From assembly GCA_016713525.1 (NCBI GenBank), contig JADJOZ010000003.1, positions 372,001 through 436,000 of the forward strand: a DNA stretch of 64,000 nucleotides, in the 5' to 3' direction. The position numbers and the translations under genes were made by a program. Positions 8,812 through 17,468 of the stretch are shown one piece after another; position 1 is the stretch's first letter; every line of letters begins with the position of its first letter. A model generated the notes under the pieces. It worked only from the letters and a program-made list of their open reading frames with translations, made no database searches and was not told the origin of the DNA. This DNA is from Bacteroidota bacterium. GTDB taxonomy: Bacteria > Bacteroidota > Bacteroidia > AKYH767-A > OLB10.

Positions 8812-9160
8812 TCACTTTTTCTTGCATGTAGAAATTATTTTGGACAATATTTTTTGAATTGAATTAATTTCTGAACATAACTCACCCGGATCAATATATC
8901 CTTCTGATTTTTTACATAATTGTAGCCAATAATCGGTTTCATCTGCTTCTTTTGCAGCGATTTTTATTTTATGAATAAGATCAGCCAGACTCTCAGCATT
9001 TTGGGATCCTCTTACATTTGCGCCTGTAGAGGTTCCTGATTTAAATAGTTGATTGCTAATCTGATATTTTTTCTAAATTTAATATTGTACAATATTTGAT
9101 TAACTTTAATGAGAAGGAAAATGTGAGGTCAACAATCTGATTCTGCTTGTTTGATTGCAT
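8812..9160 (-). pseudogene. Four-helix-bundle protein (23S rRNA intervening-sequence protein family), frameshifted
   Basis: On the minus strand an ATG at 9160 starts MQSNKQNQIVDLTFSFSLKL. The frame breaks at a T6 run (9067-9072 on the plus strand; five would keep the frame) and continues as KYQISNQLFKSGTSTGANVR, then ADLIHKIKIAAKEADETDYW. The latter motifs identify the S23/IVP four-helix-bundle family; its relatives include the Avd proteins of diversity-generating retroelements. Restored length is 115 residues, normal for the family. The molecular role is unsettled; basic helical pentamers that bind nucleic acid are described. No reverse transcriptase or variable repeat is nearby. It sits between scoA and scoB, framed by inverted octamer arrays. 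Confidence 0.8.
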
Positions 9161-9304
9161 ATTGAAAAGAGAATTTAAAAGTTTGAAAATAATTCATTTT
9201 TACAAAATTAACTATTTTTTTATCATTTCAAATCAGCTCTTCAAAATTTCAAACCGACACTTATTTATTTGTTGAACCAAAATCAACAAGTTATTGATTC
9301 TTCA

Positions 9305-9426
9305 TTAATCACCAAATCACCAAATCATCAAATTATCACCCATCGACAGGGTTATCACGCTGCTCAGGGCCAGAATCACCAAATCACCAAATCATCAAAC
9401 CATCAAATCATCAAACCATCAAACCA
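9305..9426 (+). repeat. Octamer repeat arrays (aaatcacc/aaatcatc/aaaccatc) at the end of scoA
   Basis: Two blocks, 9305-9340 and 9373-9426, consist of 8-base units aaatcacc, aaatcatc and aaaccatc, separated by about 30 unrelated bases. The array runs into the stop codon of scoA (9419-9421). Between 9161 and 9304 I see only AT-rich sequence and no gene. Confidence 0.85.
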
Positions 9427-10126
9427 GCACCGTCCTCTGCTCAATCCTCTTCTCATAATCTTTCCCCTGGAATATCCTGTGTACATAAATTCCGGGAGTG
9501 TGAATCTGATCGGGATCGAGTTCACCTAATGGAACTAATTCTTCCACTTCAGCAATGGTAATTCGTCCGGCCATAGCCATCATTGGATTGAAGTTTCTAG
9601 CTGTATGGCGATATACTAAATTCCCTTCGGAATCACCTTTCCATGCTTTCACAATGGCGAAGTTGGCTTCGAATGCCATCTCCATCAGATATTCTTTTTC
9701 TTCACCATTGAAGTTAAATTTTCTTACTTCTTTACCGGCAGCAATTTCTGTTCCTACACCTGCGGGAGTGAAAATCGCTGGCATGCCATAGCCTGCTGCC
9801 AAACAACGTGTCGCTAATGTTCCCTGAGGAATTAAATCAACTTCAAGTTCACCACTCAGCATTTGTCTTTCGAATTCAGCATTCTCTCCAACATATGAAG
9901 AAATCATTTTTCTGATTTGTCGCTTTTGAAGAAGTAATCCGAGACCGAAATCATCAACACCTGCATTGTTCGATACACAGGTGAGATCTTTAACTCCTTT
10001 TTTTACAAGTGCAGCAATACAGTTTTCCGGAATGCCGCATAATCCAAATCCGCCAAGCAATATGGTCATGCCATCCTGAATATCTTTTATGGCTTCATCG
10101 GCGGAAGTAACTACCTTGTTTATCAT
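9419..10126 (-). CDS. scoA: 3-oxoacid CoA-transferase subunit A
   Basis: A 235-residue alpha subunit of the acetoacetate:succinyl-CoA transferase. Family motifs are LLGGFGLCGIPENCI near the N-terminus, SNNAGVDDFGLGLLL and AAGYGMPAIFTPAGVGT. The catalytic glutamate is in subunit B. It is transcribed ahead of scoB on the minus strand, with an unusual insertion of about 740 bases between the two. The last codons (KRIEQRTVLV and stop) run into an octamer repeat array. Together the subunits allow use of acetoacetate or ketone bodies, or its release. Confidence 0.92.
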   Translation of the reverse strand: MINKVVTSADEAIKDIQDGMTILLGGFGLCGIPENCIAALVKKGVKDLTCVSNNAGVDDFGLGLLLQKRQIRKMISSYVGENAEFERQMLSGELEVDLIPQGTLATRCLAAGYGMPAIFTPAGVGTEIAAGKEVRKFNFNGEEKEYLMEMAFEANFAIVKAWKGDSEGNLVYRHTARNFNPMMAMAGRITIAEVEELVPLGELDPDQIHTPGIYVHRIFQGKDYEKRIEQRTVLV

Positions 10127-10195
10127 AGTTGATTTTTTTATTGTTCTTATTCAATATGTGGTAATGAGATTACATTTGAAATCAATTCCGGCATA

Positions 10196-12418
10196 TCAGA
10201 ATCCGAAATTAATATTGTTCCCATCATTTTCTTTCTTCTCATTATATTTTGAGCAATCGAGTTCAATCGTAAGTTTACCTTCAGGCTTTTCGAAATCTGC
10301 CTGAGATAAGCCTATTGTTTTATCATCGTAAACTTTCTTCATGTATAATCCCCAGATGGGCAATGCCGTATTTGATCCCTGACCTAAATGTGTAGTCCGG
10401 AAATGAATGGCCCGGTCTTCACAACCAACCCAAACACCTGAGACAAGATCAGGAGTGATCCCCATAAACCAGCCATCCGAATTATTTTGAGTCGTACCTG
10501 TTTTTCCGGCAATGGGATTCGCCAATCCATAACGGAAACGCAAACGCATACCTGTGCCGAATTCAACAACACCTTTCAACAGACTTAATGTAACATAGGC
10601 CGTTTCTTCACTAAGAGCTTCAACTTTCTTAGGAACAAATTCCTGTAATACAATTCCACCTTTATCTTCGATACGGGAAAGGAAAACAGGTTCAGTCCAT
10701 ACCCCTTTATTCGCAAATGTGGAATATGCTCCCACCATTTCGTAAACCGAAATATCAGGAGTACCTAAACAAATTGCAGGAAATGGATCGATAGGGGAGG
10801 TGATCCCCATTTTTCTTGCTATTTCAACAACTGCCTTTGGTCCGAATTCTTTCATCAGGAAAGCGGTTACACTGTTTATCGATTCCGCCAATGCTTCTTT
10901 CAATGATAACATACCACCATATTTACCATCAGAATTTTCCGGCGACCATGGCTTACCATCTTCACCAATAATTGTCACTCTCGCATTAGGAACCTTGTAA
11001 CAGGGAGAGTAGCCCTCCTGCATCGCCAGTGTGTATATAAAGGGCTTAAATGTTGAACCTACCTGTCGGCGCCCTTCTTTTACATGGTCGTATTTAAAGT
11101 GCCTGTAATCGTTTCCACCTACCCAGGCCTTAATGTGACCGGTATGGGGATCCATAGACATCATTCCGGTTCTTAAAAACATTTTGTAGTACTTGATTGA
11201 ATCAAGTGGACTCATCATGGTATCCACTTCACCTTTCCATGTGAAAACAGTCATTGGAATTTTTGTTTCGAAAACTGTTTTAATAGAATCTTCATCTACA
11301 TCTTCTTCCACCAGCTCCCGGTAACGCGGCGATTGCTTCATGCCATTGGTAATTATTTCCGGAAATTGAGCCCAGGCAGTTTTACCTTTCCAATGATCAA
11401 AGAATGTTTTTTGCAATCCGGTGAGATGCTCCTTTACTGCATCCTCTGCATACTGTTGCATTCTGGAATCGATGGTAGTATAAATTTTTAAACCATCGCG
11501 ATAAATATTATATTTAGTTCCATCGTTTTTACGATGTTCGTTACACCATTTGGCAAGATACAATCTCAGAAATTCGCGGAAGTAAGTTGCTCTGCCCTGG
11601 TTGTGGGTCTCGGCCTGATATTTTAGTTTTATTGGCAGTGCCTTCAGGGAATCAAACGCTGCTTCATTAAGCATATCGTAACGACGCATCTGATACAAAA
11701 CAGTGTTCCTTCTGCGTAAAGAATTTTCAGGATTTAAAACAGGACTGTAATAAGTTGGTGCTTTAAGCAGCCCAACCAGCACTGCTGATTCCTGAATGGT
11801 AAGTTTATCGGGACTCTTATTAAAAAAAGTTTGTGATGCACTCTTTATTCCAAAGCTATTGCTTCCGAATTCAACGGTATTGAGATACATCGCAAGTATT
11901 TCTTCTTTAGTATAATTGCGTTCAAGCCTAACTGCAATAATCCATTCTTTTATTTTTTGAAAAACAATTTGAACCCCCGAAATCTTCTCTCTTGGGAATA
12001 AATTCTTTGCAAGCTGTTGAGTAATGGTACTTCCACCACCAGAACCACTCTGCCGCATGATTACTGTTTTGAAAAGCACTCTGAGTAATCCTCTGATATC
12101 TATTCCCGCATGCTCTTCAAAACGAATATCTTCAGTTGCCTTCAGTGCATTTACCAGATTCGGTGAAAGGTCTTTGTAATGAACATTGGTCCGGTTCTGG
12201 TAATAATATTTGCCCAGCAAAACCCCATCTGAGGAAAAGACTTCAGACGCAAGCGCACTATTTGGATTTTCAAGATCTTCAAAAGTCGGCAGCTCACCAA
12301 ACATCCCGGATGCAGTGGCTGCCACCAATGCCACCAACGCCAGCATAGGGGTGATAACCAGAATCCAGAATACCCTGATAAATGTGGTGAATTTGGTTTG
12401 TTTCTTTTTCTCAGCCAT
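10196..12418 (-). CDS. mrcA: Penicillin-binding protein 1A (bifunctional transglycosylase/transpeptidase)
   Basis: A 740-residue class A PBP that polymerises and cross-links peptidoglycan at the cytoplasmic membrane. One N-terminal membrane helix (about residues 13-35) precedes the GT51 domain with catalytic E96 in ATEDIRFEEHAGID, then GSGGGSTITQQLAKNLF and RNYTKEEILAMYLN. The transpeptidase domain has S455-x-x-K458 (VGSTFKPF), S513-x-N515 (ESINS) and K639-T-G (AGKTGTTQ). All catalytic residues are present. It ends with a low-complexity acidic and asparagine-rich tail. A -7-like element lies upstream (12483-12490). The next gene downstream is scoA. Confidence 0.95.
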   Translation of the reverse strand: MAEKKKQTKFTTFIRVFWILVITPMLALVALVAATASGMFGELPTFEDLENPNSALASEVFSSDGVLLGKYYYQNRTNVHYKDLSPNLVNALKATEDIRFEEHAGIDIRGLLRVLFKTVIMRQSGSGGGSTITQQLAKNLFPREKISGVQIVFQKIKEWIIAVRLERNYTKEEILAMYLNTVEFGSNSFGIKSASQTFFNKSPDKLTIQESAVLVGLLKAPTYYSPVLNPENSLRRRNTVLYQMRRYDMLNEAAFDSLKALPIKLKYQAETHNQGRATYFREFLRLYLAKWCNEHRKNDGTKYNIYRDGLKIYTTIDSRMQQYAEDAVKEHLTGLQKTFFDHWKGKTAWAQFPEIITNGMKQSPRYRELVEEDVDEDSIKTVFETKIPMTVFTWKGEVDTMMSPLDSIKYYKMFLRTGMMSMDPHTGHIKAWVGGNDYRHFKYDHVKEGRRQVGSTFKPFIYTLAMQEGYSPCYKVPNARVTIIGEDGKPWSPENSDGKYGGMLSLKEALAESINSVTAFLMKEFGPKAVVEIARKMGITSPIDPFPAICLGTPDISVYEMVGAYSTFANKGVWTEPVFLSRIEDKGGIVLQEFVPKKVEALSEETAYVTLSLLKGVVEFGTGMRLRFRYGLANPIAGKTGTTQNNSDGWFMGITPDLVSGVWVGCEDRAIHFRTTHLGQGSNTALPIWGLYMKKVYDDKTIGLSQADFEKPEGKLTIELDCSKYNEKKENDGNNINFGF

Positions 12419-12482
12419 AATGGATTTCGGGAAAATTACAGGGAAGAAACGAAAAAAGATCCTGTAAATTCTCTTCCAGAGG

Positions 12483-12490
12483 CAAAAGTA
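12483..12490 (-). promoter_or_regulatory. Candidate -7 element upstream of PBP1A
   Basis: The minus strand reads TACTTTTG, matching TAnnTTTG, 65 bases before the PBP1A start. No clear -33 TTTG is seen. Confidence 0.4.
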
Positions 12491-12546
12491 AGGAAATTAT
12501 GGTGAGGCTGTAATTCTGCCTGTCAAAATCAGGTGAATTTCCACAG

Positions 12547-14096
12547 TTAAATTTTAATTTCTTCCCCCGACTGATTATAAAAATGGAATTCCATCAAATG
12601 ATAAGAAGAAACAGCTTCAATTTTAACCTTTTTGCGGAATTCACGACTCCATTTCCATCGAATAGAAAATATGCCTTTGGTAAGGTATGCTGCGATATAA
12701 GGGTGGACTTTTATTAAAACCGATTTTTCATTCTGCTCTGTTAGGATGTAACGGGCATTATTTTTTATATCATCGATGAGTAAAATACTGGCTTTTATTT
12801 CTCCGGTGCCATCACATGCGGGGCATTTTTCAGCTGTGGTGATTTTTGTTTCAGGGCGTACCCTCTGACGGGTGATTTGTACCAGTCCGAATTTGCTTGG
12901 TGGCAAAATGGTATGCTTGGCACGATCTCTTTTCATCTCGGCACGCAAAACATCAAACAATTCCTTTTTGTTGGCTGCAGTATGAAGATCAATAAAATCA
13001 ATTACTATGATTCCGCCCATATCCCGAAGTCTGAGCTGCCGGGCAATCTCTTTAGCGGCCATCAGGTTAACCTGAAGTGCATTTTTTTCCTGATCGGCAC
13101 CGGCTTTGGAACGGCCTCCGCTGTTCACATCAATAACATGTAATGCTTCAGTATGTTCAATGATCAGGTAAGCCCCATTCTGTAAATTAACGGTCTTTCC
13201 AAAAACCGACTTTATCTGTTTATCGACTCCCAGATGATCGAAAATTGGAATTTTCCCCTTGTAAAGTTTTACAATTTCCTCCTGTTCAGGTGCAATGCTG
13301 CGGATGTAGCTTCTGACTTCCTCATAAAAACCTGATCATTCACATAAATACTGTTGAAACCGGGGTTAAGCATGTCACGCAGAATTGTACTCGTGCGATC
13401 CATTTCACCCAATAGTTTCATTGGTGGTTTAGAAGTTTTCAGTAGTTCATAAAACTGGGTCCATTTAGAAATGAGATCCTGAATATCCTTATCAATTTCA
13501 GCAACTTTTTTCCCTTCGGCTACAGTGCGGATAATGAGACCGAAATTCTTTGGCTTGATACTCATTGCCAGTCTCTTCAACCGGTTCCGCTCTTCAGAAC
13601 TTTTAATTTTCTGCGATACACTCACCACATTTGAAAAGGGTACCATAACCACATAACGTCCGGCCAGACTAATATCACTAGAAATCCTCGGGCCTTTTGT
13701 AGAGATGGGTTCTTTGGCAATCTGGACCGGAATCCATTGATTTGCAGCGAGTGCCGATGATACTTTTCCGCCTTTATCGATGTCTTTCTCCAGCTCAAAA
13801 TTGGTCAGCAAGCCATCATCCTGCTTACCGGAGCCGGTATTTTTCATGAATTTTACAAGGGAAAGAAACTGAGGGCCAAGATCCAGATAATGCAAAAAGG
13901 CATCTTTTTCATAGCCAATATCCACAAATGCAGCATTTAGTCCGGGCATTATCTTTCGAATACGGCCCAGGTAAATATCGCCAACAGAAAAATTGTTGTC
14001 TTTCTTTTCACTGTTAAACTCAACCAGTCGCTTTTCCTCAAGAAGAGCTATCTGAACTTCGTCAGCAGTTGAGTCAATAATAAGTTCACTGTTCAA
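12547..14096 (-). CDS. rng: Ribonuclease G/E family, frameshifted in an A run
   Basis: Endoribonuclease of the RNase E/G family for rRNA maturation and mRNA turnover. The N-terminal part (14096 down to 13269) starts MNSELIIDSTADEVQIALLE and contains the S1-like domain (VGDIYLGRIRKIMPGLNAAFVDIGYEKDAFLH). It reads to NDQVF, then goes out of frame at an A5 run on the plus strand (13326-13330); six would restore YEEVRSYI. The rest includes IEHTEALHVIDVNSGG (metal-binding Asp), GGIIVIDFIDLH and the zinc-link motif CPACDGTG. Restored length is about 516 residues, normal for Bacteroidota. An out-of-frame ATG allows a separate C-terminal ORF (12547-13128). I suspect a base-calling error because the gene is usually conserved. 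Confidence 0.9.
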
Positions 14097-14283
14097 CAGT
14101 ATATTTTTTTAAAATATCCCTATACCAAAAACAGAAGAGAACGGGAGGCCTGGTGGAAAGGGCCGATTAAAGGGAATAGATAATAAACCTGGTAATAAAA
14201 CAGCAATGAAAGCCCCGCAAAAGCTGCAGGTGCTCTCATTAATCATTTTCTGGCCGGTTTCCGATCAGGACCTTTCAACGGCA

Positions 14284-14372
14284 TTATTTTTTCTTATGCC
14301 TGTTTTTTCTAAGTCTCTTTTACGCTTGTGCGTAGCCATTTTATGTCTTTTTCTCTTCTTACCGCTTGGCAT
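14284..14372 (-). CDS. COX24/AURKAIP1-domain small ribosomal protein (29 residues), frameshifted
   Basis: The minus strand from ATG 14372 reads MPSGKKRKRHKMATHKRK and then loses frame at a T4 run (plus strand 14318-14321). One more base gives the continuation KRLRKNRHKKK and a stop at 14284-14286. The restored 29-residue basic peptide is the Bacteroidota form of the AURKAIP1/COX24 (mS38-like) ribosomal small-subunit protein. As written, the frame runs on to about 35 residues with an unrelated end. The gene lies between rng and the TPR gene on the same strand. Such a short conserved gene is unlikely to be truly broken. Confidence 0.75.
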
Positions 14373-14424
14373 ATGCGAATATTTTTATTGGTTAATAATT
14401 TATTTAATTCATGTTTGGAGATAA

Positions 14425-15281
14425 TCACTTTTGTGAGGTGCCTTTAGACTCTTTGAGGGAGGTAATGTAGGCATCTACATCTTTAATCATCTGTTGGTCA
14501 TTCGACAGACTCTTGAAAATTTCAAAACTTTCAATAGCCTTATCATTTTTTCCGGTTCTGACATAAGCCTCGCCGATGTAAACATACATGTCGATACGGG
14601 CAGGATTTATTTCAAGTACCTTATTAAACCGCTCCAGGGCTTTGTCGAACTGTCCTGATTTCATAGATAAAAACCCAGATTTAACTGAGCATTTTCATGT
14701 TTCGGGTCGGCGGTTACCACTTCTCGAAGCAGCATAATACCTTTCATGGGTTCTGCTGTTCCTTCGGCATACAGAATACCTAAATCAGTCTTGGCATTCA
14801 GATTAGATGGGTTTAATTCCAGCACCTTATTGTAACTGGTAATGGCAGCAGATAAGAAGTAAGAGGCTTCTAGGGAATCTTTTCCCGATTTGAAAGCATC
14901 AAAGTACCGGTAAGCGGCATTCAACCAATCGGCTTCATGCTGATTTTTTAGCGCTTTCTGATTATAATACCAACCTGCTGCTCCGGGAATTCCCGATGCA
15001 TCCCAGGTTTTGGCAATTGAATCATAGAGTGCCAAATCGGTGCTCCCTTTCTTTAATGCGGTTTCCCAGACTTCTGTCTGTGTTCCCTCATTCCAACCTG
15101 CCCGGGTCTTCGAAGATTCTAAAAATTGCTCAATTGAAAAGGCCGTTTTTCCAGCCATCTCTTTGGAATCAACTTTTGGTTCCTCCGCTCCTTTTGGTGT
15201 TTTTGGTAACAGGTAAATTCCTGCTGCTAATGCAATAGCGCCTGTTACCAGACCTACCCGGAGTTTCGATCCCCCATCCAT
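14425..15281 (-). CDS. TPR-repeat membrane-anchored protein, frameshifted
   Basis: Restored length is about 285 residues. An N-terminal helix (about residues 8-26, VGLVTGAIALAAGIYLLP) anchors it in the membrane; several tetratricopeptide repeats follow (SYNKVLELNPSNLNAKTDLG, ALERFNKVLEINPARIDMY). The first part (15281-14661) ends prematurely at an A5 run (14669-14673 on the plus strand); six As restore NLGFLSMKSGQFDKA and join it to the fragment 14664-14425. It starts 9 bases after the HU gene stop on the same strand, so HU and this gene are probably co-transcribed. Role unknown beyond protein interaction. Confidence 0.8.
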
Positions 15282-15290
15282 AATGGTAAA

Positions 15291-15578
15291 TTACTTCTTA
15301 ATCGAATTCTTTACTTTTTCAGTAAAGGTCTTAGCTGGTTTGAAAGCCGGTATGTAATGTTCCGGAATGATGATAGTGGTGTTTTTTGTCATGATACGGC
15401 CGGTTTTCTTAGCACGTTTCTTTACGATAAAACTTCCAAATCCTCTCAGGTATACATTCTGATTGTTTTGAAGAGAAGTCTTAATTACTTTCATCATGGC
15501 TTCGATGGTCTGTTGAACAGCCACCTTCTCAACGCCGGTTTTTGTTGCTACTTCTGCAACGAGTTCAGCTTTGGTCAT
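15291..15578 (-). CDS. HU/IHF-family DNA-binding protein
   Basis: A 95-residue histone-like protein that bends and compacts DNA as a dimer. Family features are the start MTKAELVAEVATKTGV, the core VYLRGFGSFIVKKRAKKTGR leading into the DNA-binding arm, and a C-terminal helix (PAFKPAKTFTEKVKN). Length is typical. Divergent from mutY; a TAnnTTTG element is at 15619-15626 on the minus strand. Confidence 0.95.
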   Translation of the reverse strand: MTKAELVAEVATKTGVEKVAVQQTIEAMMKVIKTSLQNNQNVYLRGFGSFIVKKRAKKTGRIMTKNTTIIIPEHYIPAFKPAKTFTEKVKNSIKK

Positions 15579-15618
15579 ATCATTATGAGTGTTATATTGT
15601 TTTTATTTATTGGGGGTG

Positions 15619-15626
15619 CAAAGATA
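15619..15626 (-). promoter_or_regulatory. Candidate -7 element for the HU-TPR-rng group
   Basis: The minus strand reads TATCTTTG, an exact TAnnTTTG match, 41 bases before the HU start and in the short divergent gap to mutY. Confidence 0.5.
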
Positions 15627-15683
15627 AGTTATTAACTTGAAAATAAAAATTATTATTAATTAATTTTGAGCCCATTATCTCTT

Positions 15684-16763
15684 ATGGACATTTCAAAGGT
15701 ATTAAAAGTATGGTATCAGAAACATCACCGGCAACTTCCCTGGCGAAAAATTAATGATCCGTATAAAATTTGGCTATCCGAAATTATTCTGCAACAAACC
15801 AGAGTGGAGCAGGGATTACCCTATTTTAACAGGTTTGTGTCTGATTATCCGACAGTTAGACATTTAGCAGATGCACCTGAACAAGATATTATGAAGCTTT
15901 GGCAAGGATTGGGTTATTATTCCAGAGCCCGTAATTTACATGCCGCTGCAAAAATGATTGTTGCTGATTATCAGGGAGTTTTCCCGAAATCTTTTGAAAA
16001 TATTAAGTCACTGAAAGGCATCGGAGATTATACCGCCGCCGCAATTGCTTCATTTGCTTACAACCTGCCTCATGCTGTTGTCGATGGGAATGTTTATCGT
16101 GTTTTGGCACGTCTTTTTGCTATTCCAACCCCGATTGATAGTTCTGAAGGCAAGAAGGATTTTGCCATTTTGGCTCAAAAACTACTCGATAAAAAAGATC
16201 CTGCCATTCATAATCAGGCTATTATGGAACTTGGAGCCCTGGTTTGCAAACCTATCCGGCCCGATTGTGAAAATTGCCCCTTAATTTTAAAATGCGCAGC
16301 CTATAATATAGGAGAGGTAAATCGCTTCCCTGTCAAAGCAAATCGAATTAAAGTCACTAATAGGTATTTTAACTATTTGATGATCAGGCACAAAGGTAAC
16401 TTTTATCTAAATCATCGGAATGGCAATGACATCTGGCGAAATTTGTTCGATTTACCAATGATTGAAACTGAAAAAGCCACCACCCCGGAATTACTGGTCA
16501 AAACCAGCGGATGGAGAGCCTTGTTTGGTCACCAATTAGTTCATATTGAAAAAGTTAAGATTTTTAAGGTACACAAGTTATCACATCAGCATTTGCACAC
16601 TACTTTTTATGATGTTTCTATGACTTCAGCACCAAAAAGTGCAATTTGGAAGAAATTTATCAAGGTTAAACCACAAAGCATTGAAAACTACCCAATTCCG
16701 AAAATTATTGAACTTTATTTTCAGGAAGAATCTGTTGCTTATGGAACTATGAAAAAATCTTGA
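15684..16763 (+). CDS. mutY: A/G-specific adenine DNA glycosylase
   Basis: Removes adenine mispaired with 8-oxoguanine in base-excision repair. The helix-hairpin-helix is LKGIGDYTAAAIASFAY, with catalytic D134 in VVDGNVYR and E33 in LSEIILQQTRV. The 4Fe-4S cluster ligands are C188, C195, C198 and C204 in the C-x6-C-x2-C-x5-C pattern. A C-terminal NUDIX-like domain follows (about residues 225-345). I use the ATG at 15684; the frame also offers a TTG six codons upstream. mutY followed by ssb and gldD is a conserved Bacteroidota gene order. Confidence 0.95.
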   Translation: MDISKVLKVWYQKHHRQLPWRKINDPYKIWLSEIILQQTRVEQGLPYFNRFVSDYPTVRHLADAPEQDIMKLWQGLGYYSRARNLHAAAKMIVADYQGVFPKSFENIKSLKGIGDYTAAAIASFAYNLPHAVVDGNVYRVLARLFAIPTPIDSSEGKKDFAILAQKLLDKKDPAIHNQAIMELGALVCKPIRPDCENCPLILKCAAYNIGEVNRFPVKANRIKVTNRYFNYLMIRHKGNFYLNHRNGNDIWRNLFDLPMIETEKATTPELLVKTSGWRALFGHQLVHIEKVKIFKVHKLSHQHLHTTFYDVSMTSAPKSAIWKKFIKVKPQSIENYPIPKIIELYFQEESVAYGTMKKS

Positions 16764-16802
16764 TTTTTTTTTCAAACACCAGAATACAAACGCCTATTTT
16801 AG

Positions 16803-16810
16803 TATATTTG
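16803..16810 (+). promoter_or_regulatory. Candidate -7 element for ssb
   Basis: TATATTTG, an exact TAnnTTTG match, lies 45 bases before the ssb ATG in the 92-base gap after mutY. Confidence 0.5.
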
Positions 16811-16855
16811 TATTATTAAGCCAACGATCAGGACTCATAGCATTATCATAAGCGC

Positions 16856-17332
16856 ATGTCAGGAATTAATAAAGTAATCTTAGTCGGAAATGTCGGTAAA
16901 GATCCCGAAATCCGCCACCTCGAAGGAGGCATTGCAGTTGCAAAATTTCCATTAGCAACATCTGAAATTTACAAAACCAAAGATGGTCAGCGTGTAGACC
17001 AGACTGAATGGCACAACATTGTTATGTGGCGTGGTTTGGCTGAGAGTGCTGAAAAATATTTACGTAAAGGAGCATTGGTTTATGTTGAAGGGAAAATCAG
17101 AACACGTTCGTGGGATGATAAGGATGGTAATAAAAAATACACAACTGAAATTGTTGCTGATACCATGACAATGTTGTCATCAAACAGAAAACCTGATGAA
17201 CATAATACCTCAGGCAATGCCACGCAAAGAACTACTGCTAATGATGAAACGTCTCCGGTCAACATTTCTAATTCCAATACCAATACAACCTCACCGACTG
17301 AAAATACGAGTGGCGACGACTTGCCATACTGA
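16856..17332 (+). CDS. ssb: Single-stranded DNA-binding protein
   Basis: A 158-residue SSB that coats single-stranded DNA in replication and repair. The OB-fold domain starts INKVILVGNVGKDPEIRHL and includes TEWHNIVMWRGLAE and KGALVYVEGKIRTRSW. A flexible Asn/Thr-rich linker follows, then the acidic interaction tail GDDLPY. The tail ends in Tyr where most SSBs end in Phe. A terminator hairpin lies just downstream (17352). Confidence 0.95.
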   Translation: MSGINKVILVGNVGKDPEIRHLEGGIAVAKFPLATSEIYKTKDGQRVDQTEWHNIVMWRGLAESAEKYLRKGALVYVEGKIRTRSWDDKDGNKKYTTEIVADTMTMLSSNRKPDEHNTSGNATQRTTANDETSPVNISNSNTNTTSPTENTSGDDLPY

Positions 17333-17351
17333 AAAATACATCATGATTGCC

Positions 17352-17382
17352 GGCGGGATCCCAAACAGGTCCCGCCTTTTTT
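17352..17382 (+). terminator. Rho-independent terminator after ssb
   Basis: Stem GGCGGGA (17352-17358) pairs with TCCCGCC (17370-17376), followed by a T6 run. It separates ssb from gldD. Confidence 0.8.
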
Positions 17383-17468
17383 ATTTATTTTCCAATGTTT
17401 GTTGAATTAACTTTAACTTTGTTTGCTGTTCGACCATCAACAAGTCATTCATATTAATAAAATAAACT

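Noticed and set aside
8812..9160. Diversity-generating retroelement suggested by an Avd-like four-helix-bundle gene
   Set aside because: No reverse transcriptase, template/variable repeat pair or target gene is present in the neighbourhood.
9269..9529. 86-codon plus-strand ORF rich in NHQIIKPSNHQ repeats
   Set aside because: It is translated octamer repeat plus the antisense of the scoA 3' end, not a gene.
13326..13330. Programmed ribosomal frameshifting in rng, kmo, gcvP and others
   Set aside because: The sites are ordinary short A/T runs without a shared slippery heptamer or downstream structure, and the genes are not known to use frameshifting; indel error fits better.
14206..14424. 72-codon plus-strand ORF with hydrophobic product
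   Set aside because: It lies antisense to the COX24/AURKAIP1-like gene, whose conserved peptide explains the sequence; the hydrophobic translation is the complement of a Lys/Arg-rich gene.
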